19,425 nt of DNA from JAFDWI01 sp964544305. GTDB lineage: Bacteria > Actinomycetota > Acidimicrobiia > Acidimicrobiales > Iamiaceae. Location of the stretch: positions 1 to 19,425 of the forward strand of contig CAZJAZ010000051.1 in NCBI GenBank assembly GCA_964544305.1. The letters are read 5' to 3'. Position 1 is the stretch's first letter. Each line of letters starts with the position of its first letter. Position numbers and translations under genes: made by a program. The notes under the pieces are model-generated. The model searched no databases. It was not told the DNA's origin and saw nothing but the letters and a program-made list of their open reading frames with translations. This document shows positions 15,187-19,425 of the stretch, piece after piece.

Positions 15187-16031
15187 AGTCCGAAAAGATT
15201 CAATTGATTTCCGGTCGCTGGTGGCCAGAATATTCCGAGTATAAGAAACGAGGCCGGGTACTGCTCTTGGTTACCGACAAACAGGGCACTGTCTCTTTGT
15301 TTCCACATTTCTTCTTGGAACTTTTGGCGAATGAGATCACGCCAATTGGGTTTGTTGCGAACGTGTCGCCAGAGGGCCGTTAACTCCCAGTCTATGATCG
15401 TTTGTGTGTGCGACGGGCAGCCCGGCCGTTCGCACCGATACTTGTACTGGAACCGCCAGGGAACGACCTCGAAGTCCGGGTTCGATTGGGTTGGATCGTC
15501 GAAGAGGCTTCGCCTGAGTTTGGCCAGATCGGCCCGGCGTTGCGACTTTTCTATTTGGGTTTGATCGCGTTCGGATATGAGCAATTTGGGCGGTTCGATT
15601 GGTCTGACAACGGCAAGTGATCGAACACCTACTCCGGAACCGGCGTTGTTTTCGTCGTTGAGATCACACATAGTTGCTTGATGCAGCGGGGCAATGAGTT
15701 GGCGACGTGCGGCCCAACCTCCCTTCGTGCCGACAGTGTCGCCGAGTGTGATCGAACCTTCAAGTGGAGTCCACGATTCAGGGCGCCGGTCAGTTTTGGG
15801 GCGGGTCAGATCAATTTCGATTTCCTGATACTTGACAAATCGATCCGCCGCTACGAGATCGCGGAACGGCACGGGATGGATCCTGATCCACTGAGGCGGG
15901 TCAGTGTCAATCCGTACACCAGCCACGCACATCGTTTCGTCGAGCCGCTTTGTCATCACCGGTGCTGCTTTGACCAAAACAATCACCTTGGCGCGCTCGG
16001 TGTGCTTGGGGCCTTGTGACATTGCGGGCAT
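15183..16031 (-). CDS. Unrecognised conserved protein with Cx4CxxH cluster, partner of DUF488
   Basis: This 282-residue protein has a basic N-terminus, C35 in ETMCVAGVR, PPQWIRIHPVPFRDLVAADR (45-64) and FVKYQEIEIDL (65-75), a variable middle, and C200-x4-C205-x2-H208 in YRCERPGCPSH followed by IIDWELTALW. It ends FVGNQEQYPASFLILGIFWP and NLFGL. The Cys/His cluster fits a zinc or other metal site, one ligand short of a classical finger. I recall the W-I-R-x-x-P-[IV]-P-F-R-D and FVGNQ-x-x-x-x-P-x-S-[FW]-L patterns from uncharacterised proteins next to DUF488 genes, but know no function. A -10-like TAACAT lies 6 nt before ATG 16031. An in-frame ATG three codons later is an alternative start. Stop and DUF488 start overlap by 4 nt. 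Confidence 0.7.
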   Translation of the reverse strand: MPAMSQGPKHTERAKVIVLVKAAPVMTKRLDETMCVAGVRIDTDPPQWIRIHPVPFRDLVAADRFVKYQEIEIDLTRPKTDRRPESWTPLEGSITLGDTVGTKGGWAARRQLIAPLHQATMCDLNDENNAGSGVGVRSLAVVRPIEPPKLLISERDQTQIEKSQRRADLAKLRRSLFDDPTQSNPDFEVVPWRFQYKYRCERPGCPSHTQTIIDWELTALWRHVRNKPNWRDLIRQKFQEEMWKQRDSALFVGNQEQYPASFLILGIFWPPATGNQLNLFGL

Positions 16032-16063
16032 GGCCTGATGTTAGGAATGGCCTGTGACATTGC
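16015..16063. repeat. Short duplication around the start codon
   Basis: TGTGACATTGC occurs at 16015-16025 and 16053-16063, and ATGGCCTG at 16030-16037 and 16046-16053. On the minus strand this duplicates the GCAATGTCACA start context of the Cx4CxxH gene 38 nt upstream and out of frame. The -10 hexamer for the gene lies between the copies. It may be a local duplication or a regulator's direct repeat. Confidence 0.4.
16038..16043 (-). promoter_or_regulatory. -10 hexamer for the Cx4CxxH/DUF488/res transcript
   Basis: TAACAT on the minus strand ends 6 nt before ATG 16031, the leaderless spacing seen at other genes of the window. It suggests that this gene, DUF488 and res are transcribed from here rather than only from the mod promoter. 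Confidence 0.4.
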
Positions 16064-16121
16064 CCGGCGAGTTGATTGTGGGATTGGTTGCTCGCTGCGA
16101 TATGAAACCCAGGCTCGGCGC

Positions 16122-16136
16122 GCCCGCGGGCGCGTC
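16122..16136 (+). repeat. 15-bp direct repeat, copy 1
   Basis: GCCCGCGGGCGCGTC, identical to 17345-17359 and in the same orientation. The two copies bracket the wHTH gene and the dead mazF gene. The repeat is GC-palindromic in its first ten bases, so chance or a regulatory role is possible. Confidence 0.4.
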
Positions 16137-16161
16137 GTATGCGGGTCGGGACTCTCGCTGC

Positions 16162-16494
16162 CTAACTGCGCGTGCCGATTGCCAGAGCGACGCGAGAACG
16201 GATCTCGGCCAACTCGGCGTTCGTGATCGTTGATTCGGTGGCCCGAATCCGCCGCAACGACACGCTCGTGATGTTATGCGCCAACGCCCATCAGGTATCG
16301 TCCACCCCATTCTGAGCCGTCGGGTCGATGCGCACCGAGGAGGCGGCATGCGCCAGGCCAACCTCGTAGGTGAGAGGCACGACCAAGGTCGTGAGATAGT
16401 CGGCGGGGAAAAGTTCGTGGTCTTCAATGGTGACGGCGGGCCGTGCCTTGGTCGGCTCGTTGCCGAGTGCTCCACTGCGCCAATCGACGATCAC
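16162..16494 (-). pseudogene. MazF/PemK-family toxin gene interrupted by an in-frame TGA
   Basis: From GTG 16494 the frame reads IVDWRSGALGNEPTKARPAV and continues as a PemK/MazF fold (TIEDHELFP, LVVPLTYEV, SVRIDPTAQNGVDDT). It meets TGA at 16293-16291 (codon 68) and then continues in the same frame as WALAHNITSVSLRRIRATES and ELAEIRSRVALAIGTRS to TAG at 16162. The whole is 111 codons, a normal MazF length. In relatives the residue before WALAHN is often cysteine, so TGC to TGA, one base change, explains the interruption. MazF proteins are sequence-specific mRNA interferases. The 67-residue product lacks the C-terminal half and should be inactive. No intact antitoxin is upstream; RTTVHVGPADHHEKIR around 16570-16620 (minus strand) could be a remnant of one. 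Confidence 0.75.
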
Positions 16495-16619
16495 AATCGT
16501 GCCGGCAACTGTTCGACTTACCTGGCTCTGGGCTTCGAGCGGTCGGTCGGCCGCGGCAGCTATCGAATTTTCTCATGATGATCGGCGGGACCAACGTGTA
16601 CCGTGGTACGCGACAAGCG

Positions 16620-16668
16620 CCTCGGTGAGTCACCGCCCTCGCTGGATGCAAGGTGTGACTCACCGAGG
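16620..16668. terminator. 14-bp inverted repeat downstream of the wHTH gene
   Basis: CCTCGGTGAGTCAC (16620-16633) and GTGACTCACCGAGG (16655-16668) are perfect complements with a 21-nt loop. It starts 48 bp past the stop of the wHTH gene on the minus strand. It has no U-tract, so it could be a factor-assisted or stem-only terminator, an mRNA 3' end, or an operator for the broken mazF module. Confidence 0.4.
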
Positions 16669-16716
16669 TCGCCCTTTCTCGGGTCGGCGCCAATGGTGTT
16701 GGCGTACTCAAGATCT

Positions 16717-17220
16717 TCAGGCTCCGTTGTGGGCTTCCCATTCCTGTTGACTCAGCGGACTGTCATCCAGTTCCCAGGGGTCAGGGCCGATGACCCATTG
16801 GCCGCGTCGGGGTTGATGGACACGTTCCTTACGTTTGAGATAGGCAAGAGCTGCAGAGACCAGGTCGTATGCATCTTCTCGTCCGCGCTCGGCGAGAACC
16901 GCGGTGATCTCCTTAATCGACATCGCCGCTTGTGCCGATTTGAGAATTTCCTCGACCGCGTCCGTCCTAGTCAGGTTTGCAAATTCAGAAGGACGGGATT
17001 CCGCGTCGCTTGCGTGCCCGTCCGAGCCTGTGAGCCTCTGAAGCGCGAGAGTGAGGCCGCGCTGCTCCGCCCCGAGTTGATCGATGCGGGCAAGGTGCAA
17101 CTCACGTTGCTTGTCGAGTTCGCTGAGCTTTACACGCATTGACCCGATCTGAGCTTCGACGTCAGCAAGCAACGCCTCAAGTGTGTGAATCTGTGATTCG
17201 TTGTGTGCGTCGGGTTCCAT
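16717..17220 (-). CDS. Coiled-coil protein with C-terminal HARE-type winged helix
   Basis: The 167-residue protein has a heptad-rich helix (about 8-63: IHTLEALLADVEAQIGSMRV, then KLSELDKQRELHLARIDQLG) predicted to form a coiled coil, a short polar linker, and a winged-helix domain (about 84-144: RTDAVEEILKSAQAAMSIKE, ITAVLAERGREDAYDLVSAA, LAYLKRKERVHQPRRGQWVI). The latter has the pattern of HARE-HTH domains (HB1/ASXL/restriction-endonuclease HTH), known from proteins tied to restriction or chromatin. A short acidic tail follows. It probably dimerises through the coiled coil and binds DNA. ATG 17220 is preferred: TATGGT lies 7 nt upstream. Another ATG at 17232 adds four residues but abuts a TATGAT. 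It lies just downstream of mod, so a regulatory or DNA-recognition role in the type III system is plausible. Confidence 0.72.
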   Translation of the reverse strand: MEPDAHNESQIHTLEALLADVEAQIGSMRVKLSELDKQRELHLARIDQLGAEQRGLTLALQRLTGSDGHASDAESRPSEFANLTRTDAVEEILKSAQAAMSIKEITAVLAERGREDAYDLVSAALAYLKRKERVHQPRRGQWVIGPDPWELDDSPLSQQEWEAHNGA

Positions 17221-17227
17221 GTATATA

Positions 17228-17233
17228 ACCATA
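17228..17233 (-). promoter_or_regulatory. -10 hexamer of the wHTH gene (leaderless type)
   Basis: TATGGT on the minus strand ends 7 nt before ATG 17220 within an AT-rich island (17221-17243) that contrasts with the GC-rich surroundings. It implies a promoter separate from that of mod. Confidence 0.45.
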
Positions 17234-17344
17234 TCATACACACAGCCATAGATGCAACCTTTCGACACAATTATTTCACTGCGCGGATATAACGCGCTAA
17301 ACGCAGGCGTGATCCAGGTGTACTCGAGGTTCCCGCTTCGCCGT

Positions 17345-17359
17345 GCCCGCGGGCGCGTC
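17345..17359 (+). repeat. 15-bp direct repeat, copy 2
   Basis: GCCCGCGGGCGCGTC, identical to 16122-16136. It lies in the gap between the mod stop and the wHTH gene. A separate 10-bp direct repeat GCCCAAGCGG is found nearby at 17393-17402 and 17406-17415. Confidence 0.4.
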
Positions 17360-17422
17360 AGTGGGTGGTGGTTGTCGGTGCCAGGGATATGCGCCCAAGC
17401 GGGGTGCCCAAGCGGTGTGTGT

Positions 17423-19414
17423 TCAGATGACGCGGACGTCGGTGTCGAGTGAAAGTTCTTTGAAGATCTGCTCGACGTTGATGCGCGCATCGTCTGAATT
17501 GAACGCCGAGTCCCGGAACACCGCCCGTAATGGCTCACGTTTCGCGATAACGCGGGCCAGATCGGTGGTGACGGGCGTATCGAAACAGGCTATGAGCGCG
17601 CCGTCCTCGACCGTGAACACCTCGTGGTCACCCAGTTGCTCGACCTCGATCGGCATGGAGAGTTCCAAGCCCCAGTCGAGCAGCACCTGGAACACCAGGT
17701 CTTCGCCGGTGCGGTCAGATTTCACACTGCCCTCGAATTGGTCGAGCTCGGGCTGCGCGGTTTCATCCGGGGTGCGCAACACGTCGGCCATGCTGGTCGA
17801 GTCGATCCGCAATGCCCGGAAGCCGACATCGAGCTCCGCGCCGGTCAGCCCGGCCTCGTCCTTGATTTTCTGGCCCGCTCGACGGATCCGCTCCCGCGAC
17901 AATTCGGCGATCGTCTCGTACCCTGCGCCGTGCGCGGCCGACTTGGGGTCAGTGGCTTCGTCGAGCTGCACCATGATGAATCGGCGATTCCCACCATCCG
18001 CCGCGTTTTGCGCCATCACCGCGTGGGCGGTCGTCCCTGAGCCAGCGAAGAAGTCGAGAATCACCGCGTCGGGCCTGTTTGCCCACTTCATTATTTGGCG
18101 GATTAGACGGACTGGCTTTTTCCCGTTCTTAAATTCAATACTCCCTTCCTTGCCGACGTTCATCATGTCTGAGTGGAAGCCCTTCCAGAGGGCCCCGCGG
18201 ATCGTTGCACGCGCGCGGGTCGAGACATAATCGTCTGTTTGCCGTACGCCGTCCAAGAATGGCTGAAGTTGCACTACCTTTCCCTTGGAGTTCTTGCGAA
18301 GCAGGTACTTTCCCCATTCAACGATCTCGGTGAGTGGAATATCCAGTTGCTGAACATTGTCGAGTGAGATTGGGCTTTCGCGATAGAGGCAAGGTGCAAT
18401 CGATTCCAGGAAGTAGTCATGGTAATTCCTATCGACCTCCATCAAACGTTTGAGATCCGATTTACCAACCGTGAGCCCGTACCGCTCAAATGCCTTGACG
18501 GAAATAGCATCCGTTTCCAGCAGAGATCCTAATGAGGCCGGCTCCGCTCCACTGCTCCAAATAATATCGTAATGAGAGTCATATACCTCGCTCGCGTCGT
18601 GGAGCGGCTGGCGGTCTAAGATTGCATCGGTGGAGCTGCGAGCATAAACGACGACGTACTCGTGGTTCTTGACAATCTTGCCCGACTGGGCAGCGGCAAC
18701 TTTCATACCTTGTGTCTTTGACATTTCCACGGCGAGTGTTGATACATAGTTGGTTTGACCAAATACGTCATCGCAAAGTTTCTGTAGGTTGCTCAATTCA
18801 CCGTCATCGATCGAAACGAAAATCACCCCGTCCTCTGCCAGCAGATTCCTTGCCAACTTCAGCCTGGGATATATCATCGAAAGCCAATCCGAGTGGAATC
18901 GGCCGTTCGACTCGGGGTTCGCGACCAGGCGGTTGCCTTCCTCATCGGTCTGGCCTGAGGCTTCCAAATATTCGGCGCTGGTTTGGGCGAAGTTGTCTTT
19001 GTAGATGAAGTCGTGGCCGGTGTTGTAGGGCGGGTCGATGTAGATCAGCTTCACCTTGCCCAGATACGACTCCTGCAAGAGCTTCAGCGCGTCGAGGTTG
19101 TCGCCTTCGATGAACAGGTTCTGGGTCGTGTCGAAATCGACCGAGTCGTCACGCACCGGCCGGAGCGTCTTGTTGATCGGCGCGTTCGCGGCGAACGCTG
19201 CAGCCCGTTTGCCCGGCCAATCCAACCGGTACCGCTCAGCCGGGCCTTCGACCACCTCATCGGACAACTCCTGGCGCAACAGGTCGAAATCAACCGCCCT
19301 GGTCACCTTCCCTGCGGCGTCACGGGACTCGGTGACCACGTTCGGGAACAGCTCCGCGATCCGGTCAACATTCGATGCGGTGAGGTCCGGGGTGGTGAGG
19401 TCGAGCTTTTTCAT
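17423..19414 (-). CDS. mod: Type III DNA methyltransferase, Mod subunit
   Basis: The 663-residue protein has the catalytic motif DPPY at 127-130 in LIYIDPPYNTG, then a variable central region (about 220-410, the presumed target-recognition domain), then the AdoMet-binding motif FFAGSG (455-460) in VILDFFAGSGTTAHAVM. This order (catalytic before AdoMet motif) is the beta class, and the length and N-terminal lead TTQNLFIEGDNLDALKLL are those of type III Mod. Known Mod proteins methylate adenine at N6 in a 5-6 bp asymmetric site and supply recognition for Res. The recognised site cannot be read from sequence. The ATG at 19414 is near the right window edge with 11 bases before it, so the promoter is not visible. 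It is the first gene of the minus-strand locus that ends with res. Confidence 0.93.
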   Translation of the reverse strand: MKKLDLTTPDLTASNVDRIAELFPNVVTESRDAAGKVTRAVDFDLLRQELSDEVVEGPAERYRLDWPGKRAAAFAANAPINKTLRPVRDDSVDFDTTQNLFIEGDNLDALKLLQESYLGKVKLIYIDPPYNTGHDFIYKDNFAQTSAEYLEASGQTDEEGNRLVANPESNGRFHSDWLSMIYPRLKLARNLLAEDGVIFVSIDDGELSNLQKLCDDVFGQTNYVSTLAVEMSKTQGMKVAAAQSGKIVKNHEYVVVYARSSTDAILDRQPLHDASEVYDSHYDIIWSSGAEPASLGSLLETDAISVKAFERYGLTVGKSDLKRLMEVDRNYHDYFLESIAPCLYRESPISLDNVQQLDIPLTEIVEWGKYLLRKNSKGKVVQLQPFLDGVRQTDDYVSTRARATIRGALWKGFHSDMMNVGKEGSIEFKNGKKPVRLIRQIMKWANRPDAVILDFFAGSGTTAHAVMAQNAADGGNRRFIMVQLDEATDPKSAAHGAGYETIAELSRERIRRAGQKIKDEAGLTGAELDVGFRALRIDSTSMADVLRTPDETAQPELDQFEGSVKSDRTGEDLVFQVLLDWGLELSMPIEVEQLGDHEVFTVEDGALIACFDTPVTTDLARVIAKREPLRAVFRDSAFNSDDARINVEQIFKELSLDTDVRVI

Positions 19415-19425
19415 GGTTCCCTTTG

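Noticed and set aside
16041..16475. 144-codon frame overlapping the MazF pseudogene on the same strand
   Set aside because: Proline/arginine-rich out-of-frame translation; the MazF frame explains the sequence far better, despite its internal stop.
16162..16494. TGA in mazF as a selenocysteine or tryptophan codon
   Set aside because: No reason to expect recoding: MazF has no Sec-dependent chemistry, no SECIS-like hairpin is evident right after the TGA, and TGA serves as normal stop for many genes here.
16424..16741. 105-codon minus-strand frame as a possible MazF antitoxin
   Set aside because: Arg/Pro-rich, overlaps the wHTH gene end and mazF start, and lacks an RHH or AbrB pattern.
17343..18230. 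295-codon plus-strand frame opposite mod
   Set aside because: Serine-rich, low-sense translation opposite the conserved Mod C-terminus including its AdoMet motif.
1..19425. CRISPR arrays, tRNA/rRNA genes, transposases or integrases
   Set aside because: No regularly spaced repeats of CRISPR size, no cloverleaf or rRNA-like stretches, and no protein with transposase or integrase motifs were seen.

Overview
The window reads as a chromosomal accessory (defence and toxin-antitoxin) region of a high-GC Gram-positive-type bacterium, most likely an actinobacterium and possibly of the acidimicrobial type. Grounds: high G+C with GC-rich third codon positions, frequent GTG starts, protein families that I know mainly from Actinobacteria, and eight genes whose start codon lies 6-8 nt behind a TANNNT -10 hexamer, the layout of leaderless transcripts common in that phylum. 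The species assignment is inference.

Layout. 1-1400: the 5' part of an RNA 2'-O-methyltransferase gene (minus, cut by the window edge) and a secreted protein of a conserved uncharacterised family (minus). 1555-2229: a VapBC-type toxin-antitoxin pair (plus). 2303-6714: two divergent genes, a NYN-domain ribonuclease with a C-terminal OST-HTH/LOTUS domain (minus) and a 1136-residue HIT + PLD-nuclease + SF2-helicase fusion (plus). 6794-8061: a small ABM-like protein, a divergent TetR regulator and a 66-residue lipoprotein-like remnant; matching half-sites in front of the first two genes and the remnant suggest one small regulon. 8159-9587: two more VapBC-type pairs in tandem (minus). 9770-10996: a self-inhibited class II Fic enzyme with its own wHTH domain and a 15-bp-arm palindrome at its promoter. 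11384-19414: a type III restriction-modification locus, all on the minus strand.

The type III locus is the most interesting part. mod (19414 to 17423) and res (14467 to 11384) are intact but about 3 kb apart. Between them lie a coiled-coil + HARE-type winged-helix protein (17220 to 16717), a MazF/PemK toxin gene killed by one in-frame TGA (16494 to 16162), an unrecognised protein with a Cx4CxxH cluster translationally coupled to a DUF488 protein (16031 to 14686), and a short, possibly frameshifted small gene that runs into the res start with an ATGA overlap. So there may be an extended type III system in which the Cx4CxxH/DUF488 pair and the wHTH protein are accessory components. That is inference from gene order and coupling.

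Three intact toxin-antitoxin pairs, one dead toxin, a Fic enzyme, a helicase-nuclease fusion and a complete type III system within 18 kb is the composition of a defence island. I found no CRISPR array, tRNA, rRNA, transposase or integrase.
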